Shown piece by piece: positions 17,782 to 27,228 of a stretch of DNA of 36,810 nucleotides; position 1 is the first letter of the stretch; each line of letters begins with the position of its first letter. The stretch covers positions 1 to 36,810 of the forward strand of contig JAILDR010000196.1 of NCBI GenBank assembly GCA_024689285.1. The letters run 5' to 3'. This DNA comes from Bacteroidales bacterium. Lineage in GTDB: Bacteria > Bacteroidota > Bacteroidia > Bacteroidales > F082. Under the pieces are notes generated by a model. The model was not told the origin of the DNA and made no database searches. It was given only the letters and a program-made list of their open reading frames with translations. The position numbers and the translations under genes were made by a program.

Positions 17782-18528
17782 TTACTTTGCTTTGCCTTGA
17801 TTGGCGACTGCCGCCATCAGTGCGGCCACCTTTTCGGGGTCTCCGAGGAAGAAGTCTTTTTGCAGCTTCATATTGTCGTCGAATTCGAAGACATAGGGGA
17901 TGCCTGTCGGGATGTTGAAGGCGATGATTTCGTCATTGCTCATGTTTTTCAGCACCTTTACAACGCCACGTAAGCTGTTGCCGTGAGCCACCACCAACAC
18001 TTGGTCGTGGGTTTCGAAAGCTTTCATGATGTTGTTTTCGTAGTAGGGCATCACACGCTCGATGGTGTCGCAGAGGGCTTCGGTGAGCGGGATTTGCTCG
18101 TCGGTGAGTTCGGCGTAGCGTGGATCCATGCGGGGACTCTTGGGGTCGTTCATGTCGAGCGCTGGTGGGCGCACATCGAAGGCGCGGCGCCACAGACGCA
18201 CTTGCTCGTCGCCATACTTCTCGGCGGTCATCTTCTTGTCCAAGCCTTGCAGCTGGCCGTATGACTTCTCGTTGAGTCTCCATGTTTTGTAAACGGGCAA
18301 CCAGTCCATATCCATCGCTTCGAGGGCGAGGTTGAGGGTCTTGATGGCACGTTTAAGGTAGGAAGTGAAGCAGATTTCAGGCTTGTAGCCGTTTTCTTTT
18401 AAGGTCTTGCCTGCTTCAATGGCTTCTTTGACACCTTTCTCTGAAAGGTCTACATTGGTCCACCCCGTAAAGAGGTTCAGTTTGTTCCATTCACTTTCTC
18501 CGTGACGGATGAGGATGAGTTTTTTCAT
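17782..18528 (-). CDS. gpmA: 2,3-bisphosphoglycerate-dependent phosphoglycerate mutase
   Basis: 248 residues, full length for dPGM. The phosphohistidine motif LIRHGESEWN (6-15, H9) is followed by the GpmA-typical NLFTGWTNVDLSEKG. RLNEKSYGQLQGLDK and VVAHGNSLRG (second catalytic His) complete the active site. The enzyme interconverts 3- and 2-phosphoglycerate in glycolysis and gluconeogenesis. It follows the OstA-like gene by 23 bases on the same strand and may share its transcript. Confidence 0.97.
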   Translation of the reverse strand: MKKLILIRHGESEWNKLNLFTGWTNVDLSEKGVKEAIEAGKTLKENGYKPEICFTSYLKRAIKTLNLALEAMDMDWLPVYKTWRLNEKSYGQLQGLDKKMTAEKYGDEQVRLWRRAFDVRPPALDMNDPKSPRMDPRYAELTDEQIPLTEALCDTIERVMPYYENNIMKAFETHDQVLVVAHGNSLRGVVKVLKNMSNDEIIAFNIPTGIPYVFEFDDNMKLQKDFFLGDPEKVAALMAAVANQGKAK

Positions 18529-18551
18529 GATGGATTGTTGATTTTATTATT

Positions 18552-20201
18552 TTAATTGCTGTTTCCTTTTCTAGCTCTGTGTTTTTTAGGCTGCTCTTCT
18601 TCAACGCCTGGTTCTGTTGTTTCTTCTTGCTGCGGTTTCTCCTCGGGGACAACAGTTGGCATTTCTGCTTCTGCGTGGCGGAAGATGTCGTAACGGTTTT
18701 TAGGTCGTACCTCATCGAACCATTTGAAGCCTGCCAGATAGCGTGACGATTCCTTCAGGTCGTCTTCGGGGTACATGGTTTCAGTGGTTTTTTTGTAACC
18801 TTTGATTTTTGAAACGCTATTGTTTTTCATTTCGATGACCATCGTCTCTGAATCCGACACATCGATGCCGATCAGACCTCCGTCGTCGTCGCGAATCCAA
18901 TAGATGGTTTCTGCTTTGGTGCCGTCCACGTTGACGTGATGTATGCTGCCGTCTTTGAAGCGCGAGATGATGTCGGCACCTTTGATTTGGTTGAAACCTT
19001 CAATGGTGTCTTGCGATATGATGAAAGCATTGCCGTTTTGCAGCACGAAGTCGATGTTTTCGCCATCAGTCTTGATGTCGATTTTGTCGGCAGACATTTG
19101 GCTGTCTTCAGACCAAAGGATAGGGGCAACGCGCATACGAATCGTGGAGTCGGACATCAAGTAGGTTAAGGTGTCGCATTTACCTTGCATATCGCTCTTG
19201 AAGAAGCGCACATTGCGGCGGGCGATGAGTTTCTTCAGTTCTTCCTTCTCCTTGTCGAAGTGGAAAAACAGGGTGTCGCCGTGGATGTAGAGCGAGTCGC
19301 CGCTGTCATAGTAGATGGCGTAGGCACTGTCGGTGGCGAAAGAAAAATCTTTATGCTCCCATAATTCCATGTAATTGCCACGCATGACGATTTGATATGA
19401 AGTGTCAATCATATCCACACGGTCATAGGCCTTTGCCAGACCGATGTTTCTGTCATATAACATGGAGTCGGAGTGTATTTGCTGCGTCTCGTTGTGCATG
19501 AAAGGCCGTTGGTCAAGAAATACATAGTCTTCTTCAACAAGGTAATAGCCATGAGTTCCTTCCAACACGTTTTCCTTGTTGATGATGGTTGTTGGGCCGA
19601 GGAACCACATCTTTTCAATACCTGTATTATAATATAAGGTGTCAGTATACATTTGGTACTTCGGGCTGAATACCTCGACATTTTCGAAGAAAGAGAACTC
19701 TTTGAGACGGTCGCGGTAATAGCCATAATGGCTTTTCAGGGTTTTGTCGCCTCGGTAGGTGGTCGCGCTGTCGGGATAACTGGCCAGATGCAGGTTGCGG
19801 TCGTAGGTCATGTATTCGGTGAGCAGCGTTGTGGAGTCGTCCATGAGCTTCACGTTGTCGAAAAATTCAGCGAAGCGGGTGTTGCCGTCATAGTTGAGCA
19901 GGTCGCTGAAGATTTCCACGCTGTCGTTGACAATGATGTGGACATTTTGGTAAGCATCGAAGCTGTTGTCTTTCTCGTAGAAATAGGCACTGTCACAGAA
20001 GAAATAGGCCGAGTCGTGGCGGATTCTCACGTGGCCGATAAGCCGCTGCATTTCGCCTTGGCTTTTGGAATAGGTGGCCTTGTCGTAATGCTCGATGTTC
20101 ACGCGGGTCTTCTTGCGTTGCACGGTATCTTGCTCTTGGGCCACAATGCCTTGTGCCGCAAGCAGCAATAACAAGAATACTATGAGTTGATGGACTTTCA
20201 T
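18552..20201 (-). CDS. OstA-like LPS-transport (LptA/LptD N-terminal type) protein
   Basis: 549 residues from the ATG at 20201. Signal peptide MKVHQLIVFLLLLLAAQGIVA. The body is rich in short beta repeats of the OstA type, for example GEMQRLIGHVRIRHDSAYFFCDSA, with many D-S-A-Y/F motifs, as in Bacteroidota OstA-like proteins, larger relatives of LptA. Such proteins form the beta-jellyroll bridge that carries LPS across the periplasm; that role is inferred. The last 50 residues are Pro/Glu/Lys-rich and low complexity. The frame extends to 20219, but that codon lies within the -7 box, so the internal ATG is preferred. Confidence 0.85.
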   Translation of the reverse strand: MKVHQLIVFLLLLLAAQGIVAQEQDTVQRKKTRVNIEHYDKATYSKSQGEMQRLIGHVRIRHDSAYFFCDSAYFYEKDNSFDAYQNVHIIVNDSVEIFSDLLNYDGNTRFAEFFDNVKLMDDSTTLLTEYMTYDRNLHLASYPDSATTYRGDKTLKSHYGYYRDRLKEFSFFENVEVFSPKYQMYTDTLYYNTGIEKMWFLGPTTIINKENVLEGTHGYYLVEEDYVFLDQRPFMHNETQQIHSDSMLYDRNIGLAKAYDRVDMIDTSYQIVMRGNYMELWEHKDFSFATDSAYAIYYDSGDSLYIHGDTLFFHFDKEKEELKKLIARRNVRFFKSDMQGKCDTLTYLMSDSTIRMRVAPILWSEDSQMSADKIDIKTDGENIDFVLQNGNAFIISQDTIEGFNQIKGADIISRFKDGSIHHVNVDGTKAETIYWIRDDDGGLIGIDVSDSETMVIEMKNNSVSKIKGYKKTTETMYPEDDLKESSRYLAGFKWFDEVRPKNRYDIFRHAEAEMPTVVPEEKPQQEETTEPGVEEEQPKKHRARKGNSN

Positions 20202-20216
20202 TTCGGTGATAAACTG

Positions 20217-20224
20217 CAAAATTA
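20217..20224 (-). promoter_or_regulatory. -7 box (TAATTTTG) of the OstA-like gene
   Basis: Minus-strand TAnnTTTG match overlapping the alternative upstream start codon and lying 15 bases from the preferred ATG. The -33 region is weak. Confidence 0.55.
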
Positions 20225-20233
20225 GTCATTTCT

Positions 20234-20264
20234 TTTGAATCTTTCGACATTTTCCCTACTTTTG
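20234..20264 (+). promoter_or_regulatory. Promoter of the lamin-tail protein gene
   Basis: TTTG (20234-20237), exactly 19 bases, TACTTTTG (20257-20264), 24 bases before the ATG at 20289. One of the best matches to consensus in the window. Confidence 0.75.
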
Positions 20265-20288
20265 CCATACTAAAATGATACTGAGCCC

Positions 20289-22076
20289 ATGAAAAAAGCC
20301 CTGATTCTCCTGCTGTTATTGCCCTTTTCGGTGTTTGCACAAATTGCCGACGACTTCTCTGACGGCGACTTCACCCAAAACCCTAATTGGTCGGGGACGG
20401 TAGACAAGTTCGTCGTCAACACGGGTATGCAACTGCAACTCAACGCAGAAGAGGCGGGGATAGCTTATCTTTCGTTACCCATCATGGAGTACGAGTCGAT
20501 GGAGTGGCAGTTTTGGATTCGCGAGGCTTTTGCTCCGTCGGGAAACAACTTTACTGATGTGTGGCTTTGTGCCGACAACGCTGATTTGACCCAAGTCGCG
20601 AAGGGCTATTTTCTCCGTTTTGGCGAAGGTGGCAGCAGCGATGCCATCGAGATGTTCCGCAAAGATGCCGATGGCTTGCAGCGTGTTTTGCGCGGCGGTG
20701 AAGGAGCTGTTGCCTCTTCCTTTGCCGTAGCTGTCAAGATGACTTGTGACCGTGAAGGCAACTGGGTGTTAAGGACTTGCTACGATAATTCGGGTGTTTA
20801 TACTGTTGAGGCACAAGGAGCTGATGAAACTTTGGGCAAAACAGGCTTCTTCGGCTTTTGCTCCACTTTTACCGCCAGCAATGCCAAGAAAATCTATTTC
20901 GACAATTTCTATGTCGGTCCGCGTGTCATCGACCACGATCCTCCCTTGCTTCTCGGTTGCGAGGTGCTTGACCCGCTGCGCCTGCAGCTCTCATTCAACG
21001 AAGCCCTCAGCGAAACCTCAGCCCTCAATCCTTCAAATTATATGGTCGATAATGGTTTGGGGAGTCCCATATCAGCAGCTTTTGGCGACAATGCGGCTAT
21101 GGTCGTCCTTGAGTTTGAGCGCAAAATAAGTGGTGGAGTGCATTATACTTTGTCGGTCTCCAATATCAAGGATTTGTGGGACAACATGATGGAACCGACC
21201 ACTTTTGCTTTTTCCACCTATGAGGTTTCGCCTTACGACATCCTTATTAACGAAATTCTTTTCAATCCTATAGCCCCGGGTGTGGATTATGTTGAGTTAT
21301 ACAACCCTACTGATGAAACTTTCGACCTCAGCACTTTGATGCTCGGTGTCATCAGGGAGAGTTTCCCCAATCCTGCCGACACTATTTTGAAGGAAATCGC
21401 GTCAGAAAGCCGCCTGTTGCTGCCACAGACCTATGTCTTGCTTTCCACCAACAGCGAAATTGTGGGACAGCAGTATGAATGTTCAACCGACAACTTTGTG
21501 CAGATGGCCTCTTTCCCGAGTTATGCCAATTCGGGAGGTACAGCTCTTTTAATGAGCAAGTCGGGTGTCGTGATAGACCAAATGGTGTTCTCTGAAAGTA
21601 TGCACTATCCGCTGCTCAAGGAGACCAAGGGCGTTTCGTTGGAGCGCGTCAGCTTCGACCAGTCTTCACTCGATGCCAACAATTGGCACTCAGCCGCTGA
21701 GCGCGTTCATTTTGGCACACCGGGCTATGAAAACTCGATGATGCAAAGTGCAGATCCGTCTGATGATGAAATCACCATCAGTCCCGACGTGTTTTCGCCC
21801 GATGGCGACGGCTTCGACGATGCCTGCTTTGTCTCGTACCATTTCGATGAGGCGGGCTATACGATGAATATTTACATCTTCAACGTAGCAGGGCAGCTCA
21901 ACCGTCATCTGGCCAAAGGGGAACTGATAGGGCAGGAGGGTAGCGTCCTTTGGAACGGCCTCGATGATAATAACAACAAAGTTCCCGTCGGCGTGTATGT
22001 CGTCGTAACCGAAGTATTCAATTTTGAAGGTAAGGTGAAGCAGTTCAGGAACGCCGTAGTCGTTGGGACGCGTTGA
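20289..22076 (+). CDS. Secreted lamin-tail-domain protein with FlgD/T9SS-like C-terminus
   Basis: 595 residues. Signal peptide MKKALILLLLLPFSVFAQ. An N-terminal beta domain of jelly-roll type (about 20-210) is followed by an SbsA-like Ig domain (about 218-312). A lamin-tail domain starts near 315 (ILINEILFNP, then DYVELYNPTDE) and runs to about 478. The C-terminal part (about 495-595) starts with ISPDVFSPDGDGFDD and has WNGLDDNNNKVPVGVYVV, typical of FlgD-like or gliding-motility/type IX secretion C-terminal domains. It is probably exported and surface-located; the T9SS assignment is inferred. Its stop abuts the convergent phosphoesterase gene with no spacer. Confidence 0.85.
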   Translation: MKKALILLLLLPFSVFAQIADDFSDGDFTQNPNWSGTVDKFVVNTGMQLQLNAEEAGIAYLSLPIMEYESMEWQFWIREAFAPSGNNFTDVWLCADNADLTQVAKGYFLRFGEGGSSDAIEMFRKDADGLQRVLRGGEGAVASSFAVAVKMTCDREGNWVLRTCYDNSGVYTVEAQGADETLGKTGFFGFCSTFTASNAKKIYFDNFYVGPRVIDHDPPLLLGCEVLDPLRLQLSFNEALSETSALNPSNYMVDNGLGSPISAAFGDNAAMVVLEFERKISGGVHYTLSVSNIKDLWDNMMEPTTFAFSTYEVSPYDILINEILFNPIAPGVDYVELYNPTDETFDLSTLMLGVIRESFPNPADTILKEIASESRLLLPQTYVLLSTNSEIVGQQYECSTDNFVQMASFPSYANSGGTALLMSKSGVVIDQMVFSESMHYPLLKETKGVSLERVSFDQSSLDANNWHSAAERVHFGTPGYENSMMQSADPSDDEITISPDVFSPDGDGFDDACFVSYHFDEAGYTMNIYIFNVAGQLNRHLAKGELIGQEGSVLWNGLDDNNNKVPVGVYVVVTEVFNFEGKVKQFRNAVVVGTR

Positions 22077-22784
22077 TTACAAATCCATGTTCGATTGCGC
22101 CAACAGTTGCCGCGTGTCGGGATTAAAGGCCATCAGATTGCCCATTCCCAGTTTGTTGGTCACGTAGACGCCGTTGTCCAAAGCGATGAAGTCGTAGCTG
22201 TCGTTGTTTTCCACAATGAGGTACATAAAGCTGTAATCGACGGGGATGTGGCCGTGAATGACTTTCTTGCCGTGCGATTTTTCGAAATCGACATTGAACT
22301 TGCGGGTCCACATCATGCTGTACTCATCCTTGAAGGGGTCTTCGGCCTTGAAATTCAGGCCAGCGTGGACGAGGATGTAGTTTTCCAGTTCGATGTAGGG
22401 CAGGCAGGCGTTCATCCAGTCGATGTAAAGGTGGGGTATTTCCCTTGGATGTTTCACTCCGAAACTTTCCAGTGTGGCTTTTGCGCCCACAGCCTCCCAT
22501 TCCTTTTGCTCGGGATGCTTGCCGAACAAACGCTTTTTCTGGTCGGCTGTAAACGCCGTAACGCAGAGATCTTCATGGTTGCCTTTCAGGAAATGCACAT
22601 CGTATTCTTCCTTTTGCAGTCCCATCAGGTAGTCGATGACGCCCTTCCCGTCGGGACCCCGGTCGATGTAGTCGCCCAGGAAATAAAGTTGGTCGTGCTT
22701 TGTGATTTTAAGTGTTCTTTCAAGCAAGCATTGCAGTGTTTTTAAGCATCCGTGAATATCGGGGATAATCCAGCGTTGTGACAT
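22077..22784 (-). CDS. Metallophosphoesterase (serine/threonine phosphatase-like)
   Basis: 235 residues with the complete calcineurin-like metal motifs: PDIHG (8-12, D9 and H11), GDYIDRGPDG (37-46), GNHED (68-72), then ILVHAGLNF and VIHGHIPV. The layout matches the PPP-type bacterial phosphatases (PrpA/ApaH-like). No signal peptide, so cytoplasmic. Substrate cannot be assigned. Only 12 bases separate its start from the end of the acyltransferase gene upstream, suggesting one transcript. Confidence 0.92.
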   Translation of the reverse strand: MSQRWIIPDIHGCLKTLQCLLERTLKITKHDQLYFLGDYIDRGPDGKGVIDYLMGLQKEEYDVHFLKGNHEDLCVTAFTADQKKRLFGKHPEQKEWEAVGAKATLESFGVKHPREIPHLYIDWMNACLPYIELENYILVHAGLNFKAEDPFKDEYSMMWTRKFNVDFEKSHGKKVIHGHIPVDYSFMYLIVENNDSYDFIALDNGVYVTNKLGMGNLMAFNPDTRQLLAQSNMDL

Positions 22785-22796
22785 GATGATTGGTTT

Positions 22797-24089
22797 TTAG
22801 AATAAGGAATTGAGGTTTAGGGCTTCATATTGTTTGCGTAGCTTCGTCTTGAAGGTCCAGCGCACGTCGGAAATCCAGCGGCGGGCCAGCTCGCAGTAAT
22901 CCACGAAAATGGAATAGGAGAAAAAGAGCAGCACCGTACCGACCAAAGCCCAAAGCCAAGGTAAATTGCAGAACAACAAGACGGTGCCTGTGATGAAGAT
23001 GAAGGGGAAAAGCACTAATTTTACACCATAACTGGCAGTGTTGCTGAAGGCTTTGTCTTTCAGTTTCCCTTTGATAATCAAAGTGGTGAGCCAAATAGGC
23101 AGGGTGATGACAGCCGAAGCAACGAAATAAGGCAGACACACCAACAGCAAGCCCAGCTTCCACAAGAAATTAATCAGAGGATATTTCCTTGCAGTCGACA
23201 TCACAGAAATCTTCTGCCGTTTGCGCTCGTTGGCAAAATCCATAACGCGTTTGAAAAGGCTTTTGGCTTCTTCGGGTTGCTCTTCTCTGAATTTCAGTAC
23301 CTTATCGACAGTGGCGCGATTACGGAGCATCTTTTTGTAGAGTCTTCCGGCGCGTTTCTCGTTCTTCATCTTGACGATTTCCCAGATGGCGTCGTAATCT
23401 TCGTCGTCGGGGATATAGGTGAACAATTCAGAGATTCTCTTGCCCAGCAAATCCTTGAGTTGGTTGATGACAACAGCCTCGTTTTCCTCGTTGGTGTTTT
23501 TGAGGAATTCGGTGACGTTGATGGGTTTGCCGAAGTTGATCAACGCCGTGCTGCGGAAACGGAAGTAGTCGCCATACTCGATGGCGGTGGGGACGATATA
23601 AATCGGGCGGCTTTCTGAGCCGAACTGTTTGTTGGCATCTAAGGCGATATGGAAAAGCCCCTTGCCCATACGCATCAGCGAGTGCTTGGTGCGGTGGGTG
23701 CCCTCGGGGAAGAGGTAGAGGTCGACATCATCGTGGATGACGTCAACCGCTTTGTTTAAGGTGTCGTCGTTGTTGCGTACAGCAGCCACTCCGTTGCGTA
23801 TGCGGAAGATGGGAAGGATGCGCAAGAAATGCAGAATCTTGGCCACAATGGGATTCTTGAAAATGTCGCCCCGCGCGATGAACACCTTGCGGATGTTGTT
23901 GGACGACAACAGCACTAAAGCATCCATCAGCGTGTTGCTGTGATTGACGCCAAAAATGGTGGCGCTGTTTCTCGGAAGGTTCTCTTTCCCGTGTACCTCA
24001 AATCTGCGGTATGCTCTGCGTGTGTTTCCGTTGACATAGAGCAGCAAAAAGGAGTACAAAAAGTCAGGATCTTGTATTTTCTTGGCCAT
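22797..24089 (-). CDS. PlsC-type 1-acyl-sn-glycerol-3-phosphate acyltransferase
   Basis: 430 residues from the ATG at 24089. The acyltransferase motif I is GVNHSNTLMDAL (47-58) with an H-x5-D spacing, as in the GPAT-like Bacteroidota and eukaryotic branch rather than the usual H-x4-D. Motif III is FPEGTHR (127-133). A helical region follows and three hydrophobic segments lie near the C-terminus, where ordinary PlsC (about 240 residues) has already ended. It probably acylates (lyso)phosphatidic acid or a related lipid at the inner membrane. The frame runs up to 24128 but a -7 box at 24111-24118 favours the shorter form. Confidence 0.87.
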   Translation of the reverse strand: MAKKIQDPDFLYSFLLLYVNGNTRRAYRRFEVHGKENLPRNSATIFGVNHSNTLMDALVLLSSNNIRKVFIARGDIFKNPIVAKILHFLRILPIFRIRNGVAAVRNNDDTLNKAVDVIHDDVDLYLFPEGTHRTKHSLMRMGKGLFHIALDANKQFGSESRPIYIVPTAIEYGDYFRFRSTALINFGKPINVTEFLKNTNEENEAVVINQLKDLLGKRISELFTYIPDDEDYDAIWEIVKMKNEKRAGRLYKKMLRNRATVDKVLKFREEQPEEAKSLFKRVMDFANERKRQKISVMSTARKYPLINFLWKLGLLLVCLPYFVASAVITLPIWLTTLIIKGKLKDKAFSNTASYGVKLVLFPFIFITGTVLLFCNLPWLWALVGTVLLFFSYSIFVDYCELARRWISDVRWTFKTKLRKQYEALNLNSLF

Positions 24090-24110
24090 TTTATTGCTAA
24101 AATAAGTGGA

Positions 24111-24118
24111 CAAAATTA
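24111..24118 (-). promoter_or_regulatory. -7 box (TAATTTTG) of the acyltransferase gene
   Basis: Minus-strand TAnnTTTG match between the two candidate start codons, 21 bases before the ATG at 24089. Confidence 0.55.
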
Positions 24119-24189
24119 CATAATTCATCGAAACGGAAGTCTTTTTTTTTCAACCAATCCTTTTTTTTTCTACTTTTACCGCCGCTAAG

Positions 24190-25623
24190 ATGCTTGAAAT
24201 GACGATAAAACCATTAGCGATTTTTGCGATACCGTTCCTTTTTTGGGCTTTGGCTTCTTGCCAAAATACAGGTGTTTTGAATAACGAAGAGAAAGTCGCG
24301 TCCGACACACTCTCGATTCTGGAACATGTTCATGAAAAAGGGAAACTGGTGGCAGTAACCAATTGTGAAGCAATTAACTACAACACAAAGTCGGGGCAGC
24401 CGTCGGGCTTTGAGTATGAGCTGTTGAGCGACTTCTGTAATGCTAACGGCCTTGAGCTGGAGATGCTGGTCAACGAGAATCTGGACTCCTGTTTTTGCCT
24501 TTTGGATTCCTGTAAGGTTGATATGGTAGCTGTGGGCATAGGGACCAACAAGGACATGAAACGAAGATACATGGTGACCAATCCTATCCTGATGCAACGC
24601 AGCGTACTCGTTCAAAGGTTGCCCAAAGACTGGAACAAGATGTCGACGGAAAGCGAGGTGGAAAACCAGCTGCTTCGCTCGACGGTCGACTTGGCGGGCA
24701 AGACGATACATCTGCCTAAGGGCAGCCACGAGGTGAAGCTGCTCGAACATCTCTCCGACCAGATTGGCGACACCATCTATATCATTCAAAACGACAGTCT
24801 TAATAGCGTCGACCTCGTGCAGGCCGTCGCTGCGGGACAGATTGACTATACCGTTGTGGAGGAATATGTGGCACGTATGGCTTCCATCGGTTTGCGCGGT
24901 CTCGATACCAAACTGAATGTCAGCGTGGAGCAGCCTTTGGGTTGGGCTGTCCGCAACCACGAAGGCGACTCGTCGCTGCTTATGGCGCTCAATAACTGGA
25001 TTGACAATTTCGAGCAGCGCGAGCTTATCAGCATCTTGGCCAAATACTTCAACCAAAGCAATGTCTTCATGATGAGGAAATCTGCTGAAGGTGAGCTCTC
25101 GCCGTTTGACGACATCATCAAGGAGGCGGCCAAGAAAATCGGTTGGGACTGGCGGCTGCTGGCCTCGCTCATTTGTCAGGAATCACGGTTCAGGATGGAC
25201 TTGGAGAGCGATAAAGGAGCATTCGGCCTCATGCAGCTTATGCCTGTCGTGATGGAGAGATACGGCATCGACTATAATGCCACTCCTGAGGAGCAGCTTG
25301 AGGCAGGCGGCCAGCTGATTAGTTTTCTCGACGATTGTCTATCTGATAAGGTGACCGACAGTATCGAGCGCGTGAAGTTTGTCCTCGCGGCCTACAACTG
25401 CGGTCTCGGTCATGTTTACGATGCCCAGCGGCTTGCTGAGAAATACGGCAGATATTCTGATGTGTGGTACAACAATGTGGACTTTTACATTCTCAACAAG
25501 TCGAAGAAACAATATTACACCGATCCATGCTGCCACAACGGCTACCTGCGCGGCATTGAGACCTACCGCTTCGTTGAGGAAGTATTGGACAGATTTTATC
25601 AATACCAAGTCGATTATAATTGA
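24190..25623 (+). CDS. MltF-like lytic murein transglycosylase lipoprotein
   Basis: 477 residues. A lipoprotein signal ends in the lipobox LASC (C24). Residues about 50-290 form a bacterial extracellular solute-binding (family 3) domain, followed by a lysozyme-like SLT domain from about 305. Catalytic Glu is E331 in ICQESRF; GAFGLMQLMP and AAYNCGLGHV complete the SLT signature. This order matches MltF, which cleaves peptidoglycan glycan strands with release of 1,6-anhydro-MurNAc and is regulated by its solute-binding domain. Likely anchored in the periplasm-facing outer membrane. A weak -7-like TACTTTTA lies at 24171-24178. The second ATG at 24199 is an alternative start. Confidence 0.92.
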   Translation: MLEMTIKPLAIFAIPFLFWALASCQNTGVLNNEEKVASDTLSILEHVHEKGKLVAVTNCEAINYNTKSGQPSGFEYELLSDFCNANGLELEMLVNENLDSCFCLLDSCKVDMVAVGIGTNKDMKRRYMVTNPILMQRSVLVQRLPKDWNKMSTESEVENQLLRSTVDLAGKTIHLPKGSHEVKLLEHLSDQIGDTIYIIQNDSLNSVDLVQAVAAGQIDYTVVEEYVARMASIGLRGLDTKLNVSVEQPLGWAVRNHEGDSSLLMALNNWIDNFEQRELISILAKYFNQSNVFMMRKSAEGELSPFDDIIKEAAKKIGWDWRLLASLICQESRFRMDLESDKGAFGLMQLMPVVMERYGIDYNATPEEQLEAGGQLISFLDDCLSDKVTDSIERVKFVLAAYNCGLGHVYDAQRLAEKYGRYSDVWYNNVDFYILNKSKKQYYTDPCCHNGYLRGIETYRFVEEVLDRFYQYQVDYN

Positions 25624-25629
25624 TTTTTG

Positions 25630-26274
25630 ATGAAGAAACTCACTATTCTGCTGACATTCGGCCTGCTTTCCCTGCTGGCGATTAACAAGGCTTTTCCGCA
25701 ATCCTTCAATGGCGGCCTCATAGGTGGCGCGACTTTCAGCCAAGTGGATGGCGATTTGTATGCCGGGTATCACAAAATCGGCTTCACGGCAGGCGGTTAT
25801 GTCAATCTTCCGCTCCCACGTCATTTTGCGCTGCAAATGGAGCTGAAATATACGCAAATGGGTGCCCATTCTTCGGCTGAGGAAGCTGAAATGGCCGGCT
25901 ATGGCCCCTATAATCTTCGCCTGCACGTTGCTGAAATCCCTTTGATGCTCCGATATGATTTCGGTTATTTTAGAGTTGGGGGCAAGTCGTTGGATTTTAT
26001 CGCATTGGAATTGGGTATTAGTTTGGATTTTTTGTTGAAGTATCGCGGCGAATTGGAGCATGCGGCGCAAAACTGGAATTTGAACTTCTTCTCCGTTTCA
26101 GGCAATTACGGCTTCCATTTCGATATCACCAGGCATCTGGGCATAGGGGCAAGGATGATGTATTCGCTTACCCCGCTTCAAACCAATCCCACACCGCGAT
26201 GGTGGACAGACCATACCTACAACAAGGTCATCCAGATTACTCTGACCTACAACATCAAGTCTCCCATAAGATAA
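25630..26274 (+). CDS. Outer membrane beta-barrel protein (PorT-like)
   Basis: 214 residues with signal peptide MKKLTILLTFGLLSLLAINKAF. Short alternating beta-strands (GGLIGGATFSQVDGD, GFTAGGYVNLPL, ALQMELKYTQMG) suggest an eight-strand barrel of the Bacteroidota PorT/outer-membrane-protein beta-barrel type. The codon before the ATG is TTG, so an apparent longer frame at 25627 is not needed. It begins six bases after the lytic transglycosylase gene and is probably cotranscribed with it. Function unknown beyond membrane location. Confidence 0.82.
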   Translation: MKKLTILLTFGLLSLLAINKAFPQSFNGGLIGGATFSQVDGDLYAGYHKIGFTAGGYVNLPLPRHFALQMELKYTQMGAHSSAEEAEMAGYGPYNLRLHVAEIPLMLRYDFGYFRVGGKSLDFIALELGISLDFLLKYRGELEHAAQNWNLNFFSVSGNYGFHFDITRHLGIGARMMYSLTPLQTNPTPRWWTDHTYNKVIQITLTYNIKSPIR

Positions 26275-26280
26275 AGACGG

Positions 26281-27228
26281 TCACGCTTCGTCGTGAGCAG
26301 CATCGCGCTGTCCATCACGCGAGAGAAACGCGATATTCCGCTTTAGCCCCTCGAATCGGGCACGTTGCACGGCAGAGTGCTTGAATAGTGCATCAAAGCG
26401 GTCTTTGTCGAGATTTTTCCAGTCTTCCTCCCGCATGTCTATCAGCTGTTCCTGTGGCTGAAAAGCGGGTTCGCTGTTCGGCAACGAGAACTTGTTGTAA
26501 GGACACACATCCTGGCAGATGTCGCAACCATACATCCAGCCGTTGAAGACCTTTGGGTCGTATGGCTCGAGGGAGCCTTTATATTCGATGGTGAGATAGG
26601 AGATACATTTTCTCGCATCGATGCGGAACGGGGCTTCCAAAGCCCCCGTGGGGCAGGCGTCGAGGCATTTGGTGCAGCGTCCGCAACGGTTGAGTAAAGG
26701 CTGTCCGGTTTCTTCCAATTCCAAGGGCAGGAAGAGGTGGCCTATAAAGAAGAAAGACCCTTTTTTGGGATGGATTAGGGTAGTGTTTTTCCCGATGAAG
26801 CCCAAGCCGCAGCGCACCGCCCAGGCGCGGTCGAGAACGGGGGCCGAGTCGACGAAGACGCGGACACCCTCAAGTTTTCCCGTTTGCGTCTCGATGTGTT
26901 CCAATAGTTGCCGAAGCTTGTGTTTCAGCACCTCGTGATAGTCGCTGCCGTAGGCATATTTGGCGATTTTATATCGTTCGCCTGGCAAAACCTGTTTCGG
27001 GAAGTAGTTGTAAAGTACCGTCACCACCGACTTGGTGCCTTCGGCGAGCAAGCGCGGGTCGTAGCGTTTTTCCTTGTTGCGGGTGAGGTAACCCATATCA
27101 CCTTCGCGGTTGCCTTCAAGCCATTGCTCGACGAGAGCCGATTCTTCTTTCAATACCGTTGCCCGGGCAATGCCACAGGTATCGAAGCCCATCTGCTCGG
27201 CCTTGGCGATAATCCACCGCGGGTCCAT
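26281..27228 (-). CDS. queG: Epoxyqueuosine reductase QueG
   Basis: 315 residues. The catalytic-region block VDSAPVLDRAWA contains D133, the expected general acid. Two 4Fe-4S clusters are built from CGRCTKCLDACP (182-193) and C208/CDICQDVCP (235-243). QueG reduces epoxyqueuosine to queuosine in tRNA, using cobalamin. It is slightly shorter than E. coli QueG because the HEAT-like C-terminal extension is reduced. The start overlaps the stop of the upstream barrel gene (TGATG), so translation is probably coupled. Confidence 0.96.
   Translation of the reverse strand: MDPRWIIAKAEQMGFDTCGIARATVLKEESALVEQWLEGNREGDMGYLTRNKEKRYDPRLLAEGTKSVVTVLYNYFPKQVLPGERYKIAKYAYGSDYHEVLKHKLRQLLEHIETQTGKLEGVRVFVDSAPVLDRAWAVRCGLGFIGKNTTLIHPKKGSFFFIGHLFLPLELEETGQPLLNRCGRCTKCLDACPTGALEAPFRIDARKCISYLTIEYKGSLEPYDPKVFNGWMYGCDICQDVCPYNKFSLPNSEPAFQPQEQLIDMREEDWKNLDKDRFDALFKHSAVQRARFEGLKRNIAFLSRDGQRDAAHDEA

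Noticed and set aside
24214..25056. Minus-strand 280-codon frame inside the lytic transglycosylase gene
   Set aside because: Antisense to a well-supported MltF-like protein, no motif.
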